Shown here piece after piece: positions 7,522-15,417 of a stretch of DNA of 64,000 bases. Under the pieces are notes generated by a model. The model was not told where the DNA came from. It searched no databases and saw nothing but the letters and a program-made list of their open reading frames with translations. Both the position numbers and the translations under genes were made by a program. The stretch is from CAJCIW01 sp963833965 (GTDB taxonomy: Bacteria; Chlamydiota; Chlamydiia; Chlamydiales; Rhabdochlamydiaceae): the NCBI GenBank assembly GCA_963833965.1, contig CAWHZZ010000003.1, positions 248,001 to 312,000 of the forward strand, given 5' to 3'. Within the stretch, counting starts at the first letter, position 1. Each line of letters starts with the position of its first letter.

Positions 7522-9015
7522 ATGCAGATCAGTTCAGCACCCAGTGACAAGGAGCGAAAAGCGGCCGATGTCGTCGTTGTGCCCTATTGGCAGGACAAGA
7601 AAATACCGGAGGTCGCCTGTTCCTCGAAAGAGTTTGGGCCTCTGACGAAATTTCCATTGGACTCCGGAGATTTCCACGGAAAAGAAGGGGAATGCCTGCT
7701 GCTGTATCGGCCTCAAGGAAAGGAGAAGCGGGTGCTTTTGGTGGGCCTTGGCGATAAAAAAAGCTGTCTTCCCGACACTTTGCGCCGTGCTTATGCTTCC
7801 GCAGTGAAGGCGATGCGCGCAAAAAAAATGAAAAGCGCGAATATCCTTTTCCCCGATTGCGATCTGATCGACCATGAGATCGCTTGCCGTGCTGTTGAGG
7901 AAGGGATTTTACTCGCAAGCTACAGCTTTGATCAGCTCAAAGGAGAATCTGACAAGGATGAGGGTGCGCAGCATTCAGGACTGCATAAAGTCTGTTTTTG
8001 CGGGCTGAATAAGGAGGGCAGCGCCTCGCTCAAGAAAACGGAAACGGTGATCTCTTCCGTGAATTTTGTCCGCGATCTCGTCAATGGCAATGCCGACGAT
8101 GTCAACATCGACGCCTTCAAGAAGCTCGCCAAAGAATTTGAAAAAAAATACTCCAAAGTCAAAACGACGATCCTCGATAAGAAAGCCCTAGAAAAAGAAA
8201 AAATGGGGCTGATTCTAGCTGTTGGTAGGGCCGCAACCCGCGATCCCGCGCTCATCATTCTCGAATACCGTGGCGATCCGCACTCCAAAGAGAAAACCGC
8301 GGTGATCGGCAAAGGAATTACGTTCGACACAGGCGGACTCAACCTGAAAGTCGGTGTCGGCATCGAGACGATGAAGTGTGACATGGCGGGCGCCGCAGTG
8401 GCTTTGGGAATCATTCAAGCGGCCGCTGAACTCGAGCTTAAAGTTAATTTGATCAGCGTCCTCGCTCTCGCTGAAAATGCGATTGGCCCGGCCAGCTACA
8501 AACCCGGCGATGTCTACAAAGGCCACAGCGGCAAAACTGTGGAGATCAGCAATACTGACGCCGAAGGGCGGCTCGTCTTGGCCGATGCGATCTCTTATCT
8601 CCAAGAGAACTACGAGTTCAGCCACATGATTGATTTTGCGACGCTGACGGGCGGCGTCGTCATCGCCTTGGGAGAAGAGGCGACAGGGCTATTTTCCAAT
8701 AACGATGTTTTGGCAAAGCGATTGGAAAAATCGGGCGAGCGCACGCATGAGCGTCTCTGGCGGCTGCCACTCTATCCGGAATACAAAGACTACCTGAAGT
8801 CCACGATCGCCGATATCAAGAATTCGGGACCGCGCAAAGCGAGCGCGGGTTCTGGGGCAATGTTCATCCAATACTTCGTGAAAAAATCGATTCCTTGGGC
8901 GCATTTGGACATCGCGGGGACAGCTTTTCTTTCCGAGCTCAAACCCTACCATCCTACAGCGGCGACAGGCGTCGGAATCCGGCTCCTCATCGATTTTTTA
9001 GAAAATCATGGTTAA
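7522..9015 (+). CDS. pepA: leucyl aminopeptidase (M17)
   Basis: Cytosolic hexameric di-metal aminopeptidase; some homologues also bind DNA. The 497 residues match the family. The metal and catalytic motifs are intact: VIGKGITFDTGGLNLK (Lys and Asp ligands), MKCDMAGAAVALG, and the family signature NTDAEGRLVLADAI with Asp, Glu and the catalytic Arg. The poorly conserved N-terminal domain (about residues 1-170) is present. It lies in a likely ssb-pepA-rluA operon: 14 bases separate it from ssb, and its last codons overlap the pseudouridine synthase by 8 bp, suggesting coupled translation. Confidence 0.96.
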   Translation: MQISSAPSDKERKAADVVVVPYWQDKKIPEVACSSKEFGPLTKFPLDSGDFHGKEGECLLLYRPQGKEKRVLLVGLGDKKSCLPDTLRRAYASAVKAMRAKKMKSANILFPDCDLIDHEIACRAVEEGILLASYSFDQLKGESDKDEGAQHSGLHKVCFCGLNKEGSASLKKTETVISSVNFVRDLVNGNADDVNIDAFKKLAKEFEKKYSKVKTTILDKKALEKEKMGLILAVGRAATRDPALIILEYRGDPHSKEKTAVIGKGITFDTGGLNLKVGVGIETMKCDMAGAAVALGIIQAAAELELKVNLISVLALAENAIGPASYKPGDVYKGHSGKTVEISNTDAEGRLVLADAISYLQENYEFSHMIDFATLTGGVVIALGEEATGLFSNNDVLAKRLEKSGERTHERLWRLPLYPEYKDYLKSTIADIKNSGPRKASAGSGAMFIQYFVKKSIPWAHLDIAGTAFLSELKPYHPTAATGVGIRLLIDFLENHG

Positions 9016-9889
9016 ATGGCGCGTTGGGAAAAAAGAGGCAGGGACGCGCCTTTTGCAATTCTTAAGAGAAAAATGCCCTGAAGCGCCGTCCGTCAAAACG
9101 CTCAAGCGCGCCATCGACGGCAAACTCTGCACCGTCAATGGCCGCATCGAAACGTTCTCATCGCGCGTCCTCGAAGAAAACGATGCTGTCGTTTTGAGTC
9201 CTGCAAAGTTAGAAAAGACAGAAAAAATCTCCGTCCTCTACGAAGACAGCGAACTGCTCATCGTGAATAAACCGGCAGGGGTTATCTCAGAGATTCGAAG
9301 TATAAAGAAGTACTTTCAGCACATTAAAGATTTGGCTCTAGCCCATCGCCTCGACAAAGAGACCTCAGGCGTCCTCATCCTCACAAAAACTGCGTCCGCA
9401 AAAGAGAAAATGCTCTTGGTTTTCAAAGAGCGCGGCATCCGAAAGCTCTATTTGGCAATCGTCGATGGCGAGATAGAGAAGAAAAACGAGGGAAAAATCG
9501 ATAATTTCTTAGGCAAAAAATACAGTTATCAAGGACAGGCCGTCTATGGAGCGACCGATGAAAAGCATGGGGAAAGGGCAATCACTTATTGGAAATGCTT
9601 GGCCAAATCTAAAACCGCATCCATTGTGAGCTGCGAGCCCTATACCGGCCGCACGCACCAGCTGCGGGCCCATTTGAGCGGTATGCACCATCCGATTCTC
9701 GGCGATGTCCAATACGGCAAGAAATTTGTCTGTCCCTATAAGCCCCAGCGCAATCTGCTTCACGCTTACCGGCTTGTCTTTAAGCATCCATCGACAGGGA
9801 AAGAGGTCAACATCATTGCCCCGATCCCCGCCGACTTCAAACAGGCTCTAAACGCCCTTAAAGTTTCTCTAGATGGCGCATCTGGTTGA
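9008..9889 (+). CDS. RluA-family pseudouridine synthase
   Basis: An RNA pseudouridine synthase with an N-terminal S4-like RNA-binding domain (about residues 10-75; KTLKRAIDGKLCTVNGR) and the RluA catalytic domain. The catalytic Asp is in AHRLDKETSGVLILTK (about residues 112-127). The later family block PYTGRTHQLRAHL and HPILGDVQYG is intact. At 293 residues it fits the RluA/RluC/RluD type, but the exact rRNA or tRNA target cannot be set. It overlaps pepA by 8 bp at the start and the convergent transporter by 32 bp at the end. Confidence 0.92.
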   Translation: MVKWRVGKKEAGTRLLQFLREKCPEAPSVKTLKRAIDGKLCTVNGRIETFSSRVLEENDAVVLSPAKLEKTEKISVLYEDSELLIVNKPAGVISEIRSIKKYFQHIKDLALAHRLDKETSGVLILTKTASAKEKMLLVFKERGIRKLYLAIVDGEIEKKNEGKIDNFLGKKYSYQGQAVYGATDEKHGERAITYWKCLAKSKTASIVSCEPYTGRTHQLRAHLSGMHHPILGDVQYGKKFVCPYKPQRNLLHAYRLVFKHPSTGKEVNIIAPIPADFKQALNALKVSLDGASG

Positions 9890-11144
9890 GTTTTTTCACG
9901 AGCAGTAAAAGCGCCATGCCAAAGATAAACGAGATGGCGACAAACAATCCAAAGAAAGTATTCATGTTTGTCAGCTTTGACATGAGTGGCGCCATTATTC
10001 CGCCTAAATAGAAGGCGATCCCGACGCACAAGTACCAAACGCCCACCAGCATTGCTGTAAACCTTCTAGGAGATAAGTGCGTGAGGAGTGAAAGCCCAAT
10101 CGGGGCGATCAACATCTCGCCAACGGCCATGGCAAAGTAGGCCACGAAAAGGTATGAAGGGCTAAGGACCGCGCTAAGAGAGCCCGAAGGGATTTTCGAG
10201 GCCCCGATCGTCATGATCAAAAAGCAGATCCCCATGGCAAAAAGGGCCAAAGCCGATTTCATTGGCGGCGTCGGATCGAGTTTGCGCTTGGCGAGCGAGG
10301 TGTACAACTTGGCCAAAGGAAAGGCTAGCAGAACTAAATACAAACTTTCTGAGGACAATAACCAGGAAGCCGGCATTTGGAATCCCCCCAAATGGCGATC
10401 TGTAAACTTTAAGGCAAACAAGTTCATCGAAGAGCCGCCCTGGTTATAGGCCATCCAAAATAAAATCGAGAAGAAGGAAAGAATGCAGATGACCCAGATC
10501 CGGTCTTTCTCATGCGAATGCAACTTCGCTGTTCTCTCCGATTTGGTCTGATAGTGCACCGGGGAGATCTTGCTAGGGTCGATCTCTTTGAGCGCTGCCC
10601 GGAAAGGCCAAAAGCCGATCAATTGGATGATTCCCGCAGCTATAAAGGCCACGTTCCAGTTTTTGGTCCCGATGAGCCCCAAGAAGATCATTGCGAGAAA
10701 GACGCCCAGGTTGACCGAGGCATAATAAAGAGTGAAGCCCGAGTCCCTCAAACTGTGATTATTGTGGTAGAGGCTACCGAGGAGTGCATAAATGCTTGGC
10801 GTGAAGATCGCACCTCCAATGGCCACCAATAATAAAGCGATGTAGAGCATCGAGACGCTTCCCGTCGCGATTAAAAAGCTACCAATCGAGGTAAAAAGCA
10901 TTCCCCAAATCACCGGAAATCGATAATTCATTCGGTCTGCGACGTAGCCGCCAATCACGGGCAAGACAAAGGCGATCCCTGTAAAAATGCCGAACAGATG
11001 GTCTGCTGTGGTTTCTGAGAAGTTATGATATTGCACTAGATAAAGAACTAAAAGATTTCCAATCCCCCAAAAAGCGAACCTCTGGCACATTTCAGTAAGC
11101 GCCAAGAAGTACATCGCCCTGGGTTGAGACATGGACTTTGCCAT
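9858..11144 (-). CDS. POT/PTR-family peptide transporter
   Basis: Proton-coupled oligopeptide transporter of the major facilitator superfamily, in the inner membrane. The 428 residues show about twelve hydrophobic segments. The family N-terminus is present (ALTEMCQRFAFWGIGNLLVL, about residues 15-34), as is GGYVADR (about 65-71) in place of the usual GG.LAD. The family motif ExxER reads E-M-C-Q-R here, so the second Glu of the proton-coupling motif is replaced by Gln. At 428 residues it is shorter than typical bacterial POTs (about 460-500). Peptide uptake suits an obligate intracellular lifestyle. Convergent overlap with rluA is 32 bp. Confidence 0.88.
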   Translation of the reverse strand: MAKSMSQPRAMYFLALTEMCQRFAFWGIGNLLVLYLVQYHNFSETTADHLFGIFTGIAFVLPVIGGYVADRMNYRFPVIWGMLFTSIGSFLIATGSVSMLYIALLLVAIGGAIFTPSIYALLGSLYHNNHSLRDSGFTLYYASVNLGVFLAMIFLGLIGTKNWNVAFIAAGIIQLIGFWPFRAALKEIDPSKISPVHYQTKSERTAKLHSHEKDRIWVICILSFFSILFWMAYNQGGSSMNLFALKFTDRHLGGFQMPASWLLSSESLYLVLLAFPLAKLYTSLAKRKLDPTPPMKSALALFAMGICFLIMTIGASKIPSGSLSAVLSPSYLFVAYFAMAVGEMLIAPIGLSLLTHLSPRRFTAMLVGVWYLCVGIAFYLGGIMAPLMSKLTNMNTFFGLFVAISFIFGMALLLLVKKLNQMRHLEKL

Positions 11145-11220
11145 AGGGGACTCCTGCTAATTATAAAGTAATAATTTGAAACTTAGCAGATTTAGTCAGT
11201 TTTGGCTATTATTTTTTCAT

Positions 11221-12288
11221 ATGATTTCTTCTATCCTGATCATAAAAACCTCCGCAATTGGGGATGTGATCCAGACTTTTCCCGTCTTGGAATACTTAAG
11301 GAACAAATTCCAAAGCGCCCAAATCGACTGGGTGGTCGAACAGGGGATTGCTCCCTTATTAAAGGCCCATCCCTTGCTCAATAATGTTCTGCAGGTTCGC
11401 ACCAAGGCCTGGCGCAAAGACCCCTTCTCGGCCGCGACAAGGGCTGAATTCACCGCTTTTGTCAGACAAATGCGCTCAACGGCCTACGACCTGGCCATCG
11501 ACCTACAAGGCAATACGAAATCAGCCGTTGTGACAGGCAGCGCCAAGGCAGCAGTTAAATTGGGATATAGTTGGAAATCTGTGCGTGAGAAGAGCAACCT
11601 TTTAGTGACCAATAAATGGATCAACGTCGACTCCGACCTCAATATACGGCTCAAGTATCTTCGTCTCGTCCAAGACTACTTCGGCGACGCTGAACTTTTT
11701 GAGGCGCGGGGAGTGCGTCTGAATCTTTCAGCGCAAGAGCGCGACCGCCTTGAACAGATACCCAAAAAGCAACCCCGGCTGATGGTCTGTTTCGGTTCCA
11801 AATGGGCCAACAAGCGGCTCGGTGAAGCGACGTTGAAAGGGTTTTTGGGAAAAGTCGCTTCAGAATACGACTTTTCCTTTATGTTCATTTATGGAGATGA
11901 AGAGGAAAAAAAAGTCGCCGATGCGATGGCGGCTACATTTGGAGAGCGGGGGACAAGCGTGGGGAACTTAAGCTTGCCCCTTTGGCAAGCCCTGATGTGG
12001 GAATGCGACGGCGTGATCGCCGTCGATTCCGCCGCCCTGCACCTCTGCGGGACCACCCAAACACCCTCTTTTAGCGTCTTCGGACCATCCCTGGCCTCAT
12101 CCTATAAGCCTACGGAAAACAGGCACCTTGCCGTTCAGGGCACATGCCCTTACGGCCGCACCTTTGTGTCGCGCTGCCCCATTCTACGCACCTGTGAAAC
12201 GGGCGCCTGCATGCGCAACATCAAGGCGGATGAGCTTTTTGAATCGTTCAAAAAGTGGATTTTAAGTTCTTGTGTGACAGGTGCTTAA
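11221..12288 (+). CDS. glycosyltransferase family 9 (heptosyltransferase-like)
   Basis: ADP-heptose:LPS heptosyltransferase-like protein, presumably adding sugar to the lipopolysaccharide core on the cytoplasmic face. The start is taken at ATG 11221 (MISSILIIKTSAIGDVIQTF) because this is the canonical GT9 N-terminus; upstream codons only reach a TTG. GT9 features: IKTSAIGDV (residues 7-15), YDLAIDLQGNTKS, PRLMVCFGSKWANKRL, and the nucleotide-sugar site GVIAVDSAALHL followed by TPSFSVFGPS. It is 355 residues long, close to the family length. The C-terminal segment contains several Cys residues (CPYGRTFVSRCPILRTCETG), more than usual. Whether it transfers heptose or another sugar is open. Confidence 0.88.
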   Translation: MISSILIIKTSAIGDVIQTFPVLEYLRNKFQSAQIDWVVEQGIAPLLKAHPLLNNVLQVRTKAWRKDPFSAATRAEFTAFVRQMRSTAYDLAIDLQGNTKSAVVTGSAKAAVKLGYSWKSVREKSNLLVTNKWINVDSDLNIRLKYLRLVQDYFGDAELFEARGVRLNLSAQERDRLEQIPKKQPRLMVCFGSKWANKRLGEATLKGFLGKVASEYDFSFMFIYGDEEEKKVADAMAATFGERGTSVGNLSLPLWQALMWECDGVIAVDSAALHLCGTTQTPSFSVFGPSLASSYKPTENRHLAVQGTCPYGRTFVSRCPILRTCETGACMRNIKADELFESFKKWILSSCVTGA

Positions 12289-12295
12289 GTTATGT

Positions 12296-12317
12296 GATTT
12301 ATTAAATATGATTTATT
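12296..12317. promoter_or_regulatory. direct repeat upstream of the toxin-antitoxin pair
   Basis: GATTTATT occurs at 12296-12303 and 12310-12317, with a 14-base period, in the AT-rich 59-bp gap ahead of the antitoxin start. Ribbon-helix-helix antitoxins often bind such repeats to autoregulate. This is inference; no binding site is known. Confidence 0.3.
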
Positions 12318-12347
12318 GTTTATGTAATAAGTAAAGATTGTGATAAA

Positions 12348-12596
12348 ATGAAGGGCATGAAAGAACAACGCAAGAAGATCAATCAGACATTCTCTATCCC
12401 TCTTGACATTTCTCAAGAGCTCCATACTTACGTCAAAAGGCGTGAAATGAGCAGTTTCGTTGCCGAAGCCATCCGCAAGGAACTCGAGGTAAAAAAAGAG
12501 GAACTCCGAGAAGCTTATCGTGCTTCCAGTGAAGAAGATCGACTTGAGGTCAAGGAATGGGACAGCACATTAAATGATGGATTGGACGAGTGGTGA
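12348..12596 (+). CDS. antitoxin of MazEF/PemIK-type pair
   Basis: 82-residue protein (or 79 residues from the second ATG at 12357). The N-terminal half (KINQTFSIPLDISQELHTYV, then EMSSFVAEAIRKEL) looks like a ribbon-helix-helix DNA-binding domain. The acidic C-terminal half (EEDRLEVKEWDSTLNDGLDEW) would wrap the toxin. Its stop overlaps the toxin start by a few bases, the classical antitoxin-first arrangement. Expected role: neutralise the downstream MazF-like RNase and repress the operon. The gene name is withheld because the fold is RHH rather than the AbrB type of E. coli MazE. Confidence 0.85.
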   Translation: MKGMKEQRKKINQTFSIPLDISQELHTYVKRREMSSFVAEAIRKELEVKKEELREAYRASSEEDRLEVKEWDSTLNDGLDEW

Positions 12597-12928
12597 AAAA
12601 TTTTCCTAGAAGAGGGGAGGTTTATTGGGTAAGTCTTGATCCCTCTGTAGGATCGGAAACAAAGAAAACACGGCCAGCTCTAATCGTCTCCAACGACATT
12701 GGAAATGAGCAGTCTCCAGTTGTTATCATAGCACCCATCACAAGTAAAATTAAATATTTTTCCCCTTTTAATGTCAAAACTGTGCTGAAGGGCCGTCCTG
12801 GAAAAATCATGTTAAATCAATGTCGAGCCGTTGATAAATCGCGCCTTAAAGAAAAATTAGGCGAAATCGCTCCTGAACAGATGAGCGAGGTTGATGAAGC
12901 AATCAAAGTAGTGTTTGCGATTAATTAA
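12590..12928 (+). CDS. MazF/PemK-family endoribonuclease toxin
   Basis: A 112-residue toxin of the MazF (PemK) family, which cleaves mRNA at short sequences. Signatures: RRGEVYWVSLDPSVGSETKK (residues 7-26), the core TRPALIVSNDIGN with the conserved Arg and Asn, VVIIAPITS, and the later CRAVDKSRL with the conserved Asp. It starts with GTG (12590 or 12593), inside the antitoxin's last codons. A hairpin follows the stop immediately. The toxin appears intact: no frameshift and normal length. Chromosomal pairs like this are common in environmental chlamydiae but rare in Chlamydiaceae (general knowledge). Confidence 0.92.
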   Translation: MVKNFPRRGEVYWVSLDPSVGSETKKTRPALIVSNDIGNEQSPVVIIAPITSKIKYFSPFNVKTVLKGRPGKIMLNQCRAVDKSRLKEKLGEIAPEQMSEVDEAIKVVFAIN

Positions 12929-12955
12929 CTTCCCCCGCAATTCGGCGAGGGAAGT
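12928..12955. terminator. hairpin between mazF-like gene and the TraB remnant
   Basis: ACTTCCC (12928-12934) pairs with GGGAAGT (12949-12955), with an additional CCG/CGG pairing inside. The two flanking genes converge on it. No clean T-run follows, so intrinsic termination is only probable. Confidence 0.5.
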
Positions 12956-12968
12956 GAAAAAGCAGGTT

Positions 12969-14854
12969 TTAGATTTGGATTACGTTCCAGCCTTTTTGTC
13001 GAAGAAGAGTAGGCAGTCCATCGCCTGTGACGTCGAGGTCCAATACATGGGAATACCCGACCTTGAAGAACGGGAGAAGCGTCGGATCCTTTAACATCGC
13101 ATCCGCTTTATCGGCCATTGCCGGATTTCTTTGTTGGGAGGCCTTCCAGAATTTTAAACCTTCGGGAGTTTGAATGTCGCTTGCAATCAACTCTGTACAA
13201 AGTTGCCTCGCTTGCCGCTTCATTGCCATTTGCCCATACTTGGCAAATCAACTGATGAACATACCTTTGAAGTTTTTTCCGCTTCGCTCAATTTGTTTGC
13301 ATCGCGCTCTAAGAGGTAGGAGCCGTTTCGAATTTTTCCTCTAGAGTTTCATTGACCAGCTTTTTCTGGTCTTCAAGTTTTTCCAAGGGCTCAACTTTGA
13401 TATTTCTGGAATGGGCATGATAGAGCAAGTCCGCTTCAAGAAAGCCCACTTTGGTTGTTTCCTTCAGCTTTTTATACTCTTTTTCATCGAATTCAGTGGT
13501 GATATCCACCTCTGGGGAAACAACATTGCACTTCGTAAACCTGATCCCATACTAAATGCCGAATTTTATTGAATTCGACACGGGCGAGGTGAATTGTTCC
13601 CAAAAGGTAGCCGCGAACCTTTCCTTCGGCGTCTTTGATCTCGTAGAAGAGACCTTTGATGTTTTCATTGTAATAACGATCGAGATTCGGTTCGGGATTC
13701 AGGCCAGCGTCTTTGAAAAAAAGTTCAAACGCCTTATTGACGATCGGATCATCCTTCTTTTCTTCGAAGTATTTTTCCAAATAGTGTTTGCCAAACTCTT
13801 TATCGGTCGTTGGTTCTTTTGTCTGGCTTGACCAAACTTCCCAGACTTTCTCGTCGATGAGCGACGTGATGGGGTGCATTTCTTCATCGAGCCCCATGAT
13901 TGTGGCGCCAGGGTGTTGTTTTAAAGTATCGTAGACCAGCTTTGCTTTTTCAAAATCCCCTTTGGATATAAACTCGGGAATTAACTTGGTGAGATTCCAC
14001 ATTAATTCTTCCAATACAGCAATTTGTGCTATTTTGCATTCTGGTAATGTATAAAATATTTTCTCCCCGCACTTGGGGTCTTTTAAGAGATCTTGAAATG
14101 CTTCCATTCCAACGCCGCATTCTGTTCCGACTTTCCAGACTCTTTGGAAAAAGCTCGGAGTCAATTTTAAGCAAACTCGAGCGTCTTCTTCGCGGGGATC
14201 ATAATTAAGCAGCTCTTCGGCAGGAATTGATTGCGGCTTAATGCGGGTCTCTGTAATGACTTTCGCTAAATCCGAACTATAAAAAGATCTCGTCTTAAAA
14301 CAACGTTTCAATGTAGTGCTTCCCGAATTCTGGATCTTTCAAATCAGGCCCATCTAGCTCCAATTTTTTTTCTTATAGATATTCGTTTCCATTCGGTTTT
14401 TGATCTTTTGAGGTAAAATGGAGTAAATGAACTGAGCGCGTTCATTATCTCCCAAATAGTAAGCATGTGACAAAGAAGAGACCAGATGTTCAATCAAAAC
14501 ATCTGCAATCGCATTCAAAACGACAGGACTTTCGGGGTGCTGTGCGATATAATGCTTGCCGAATTCGGCGTCGTCATGTTCGATGGAGTTCGTAAAGACC
14601 CACCGGTTATAAACATTGCCTTCAAGGGACGGAAAAATTCTGGGTTCACATCGATTGATAAATAGTTGAGTGATTTCTTTAGCGTCTGTTTCAGGGAGGG
14701 CGTCCGGGGGAGGCTAAAGTCTCTAGCCAAGTGGCGATTTGTCTGCCGTTTTCCTGGTATTTGCTTTTGATCTCAGAGGAATCGCTTTTTGCGAGGGCAT
14801 CGCATAATAATATAACATCATTAACATTAACTTTTGAATTTTCTTGAATTGACA
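12969..14854 (-). pseudogene. TraB/GumN-domain protein, multiply frameshifted
   Basis: Minus-strand pieces, 5' to 3'. ATG at 14854 (MSIQENSKVNVND) runs about 52 codons to a TGA near 14690. A second frame then resumes with LPETDAKEITQLFINRCEP and runs to a stop near 14350. A third carries PDLKDPEFGKHYIETLF. A fourth (13493-14311) ends in GYLLGTIHLARVEFNK, the TraB/GumN active-site block. A fifth starts VDITTEFDEKEYKKLKET (13309-13509). After another break, 12969-13229 holds the family C-terminus (RNPAMADKADAML, then FFKVGYSHVLDLDVTGDGL). Together these form one gene of about 600 codons with about five frame breaks. The motif EFGKHY occurs three times, in separate pieces. TraB/GumN proteins are putative membrane-associated proteases of unclear role. 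No intact reading is possible. Confidence 0.85.
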
Positions 14855-14867
14855 TGTTTATTAACCA

Positions 14868-14911
14868 AATTAAAATTAAGTTCAGTTATTAATTATAACT
14901 TAATTTTAATT
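14868..14911. promoter_or_regulatory. perfect AT palindrome over the TraB pseudogene promoter region
   Basis: AATTAAAATTAAGTT (14868-14882) and AACTTAATTTTAATT (14897-14911) are perfect 15-bp inverted arms. A minus-strand TATAAT (14897-14892) lies inside, 38 bases upstream of the pseudogene's ATG. It could be an operator, a cruciform or a simple AT-rich foldback. Confidence 0.5.
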
Positions 14912-14952
14912 AGAAATAAACAATAAAATTAACGTTAAATTAAAATTTTAAT

Positions 14953-15417
14953 TCAAACAACCGCGCTAAAGACCTTCTGAAGGGTCTGCTGGGTCTCTAC
15001 GAAGATCTCCTGATCGGGCTCCAGGGCCAAGACCTCTTCGAGGGTAAACCAGCGGAGGGCGTTCTGGGCCCGGTGCTCCTCTGTAATGGCCCCTCCCACT
15101 GGCCGGCCGAGGTAAATGAAGTCCATGTGTTGATGGACGGGATGGGAGCCATGGGCGGGGATGTTTTCCAGGAGGCAAAGCCATGGCCTTTCGAAGCTGG
15201 AGGCATTCCACCGCTCGACCCAGATGTTCTCGTCTTTGATGAGCTCGATGAGGAGTCCTGTTTCCTCTAAAGCTTCCCGTTTGGCGCATTCGGAGGGGAG
15301 CTCACTCTCCTCGATGTGGCCGCCGGGAGGGAGCCATTTTTTGAGCTTGGGGTGCATCAATAAGAGAACTTTATCCTCTTGGAGAATGTAAACTGTTGCG
15401 GTGAATTGTCTTAGCAT
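14953..15417 (-). CDS. Nudix hydrolase
   Basis: 154-residue Nudix (NDP-X pyrophosphohydrolase) protein. The start is placed at ATG 15417 (MLRQFTATVYILQEDKVLLL), which begins the fold's first strand; the frame is open upstream but antisense-like in composition. The Nudix box is perfect: G-x5-E-x7-R-E-A-L-E-E-T-G-L, around residues 33-55 (GGHIEESELPSECAKREALE and following). The substrate is unknown; typical ones are oxidised or modified nucleotides. The start shares one base with the stop of the giant gene upstream (TAATG), so translation may be coupled to it, a curious pairing of a housecleaning enzyme with an unknown giant protein. Confidence 0.9.
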   Translation of the reverse strand: MLRQFTATVYILQEDKVLLLMHPKLKKWLPPGGHIEESELPSECAKREALEETGLLIELIKDENIWVERWNASSFERPWLCLLENIPAHGSHPVHQHMDFIYLGRPVGGAITEEHRAQNALRWFTLEEVLALEPDQEIFVETQQTLQKVFSAVV

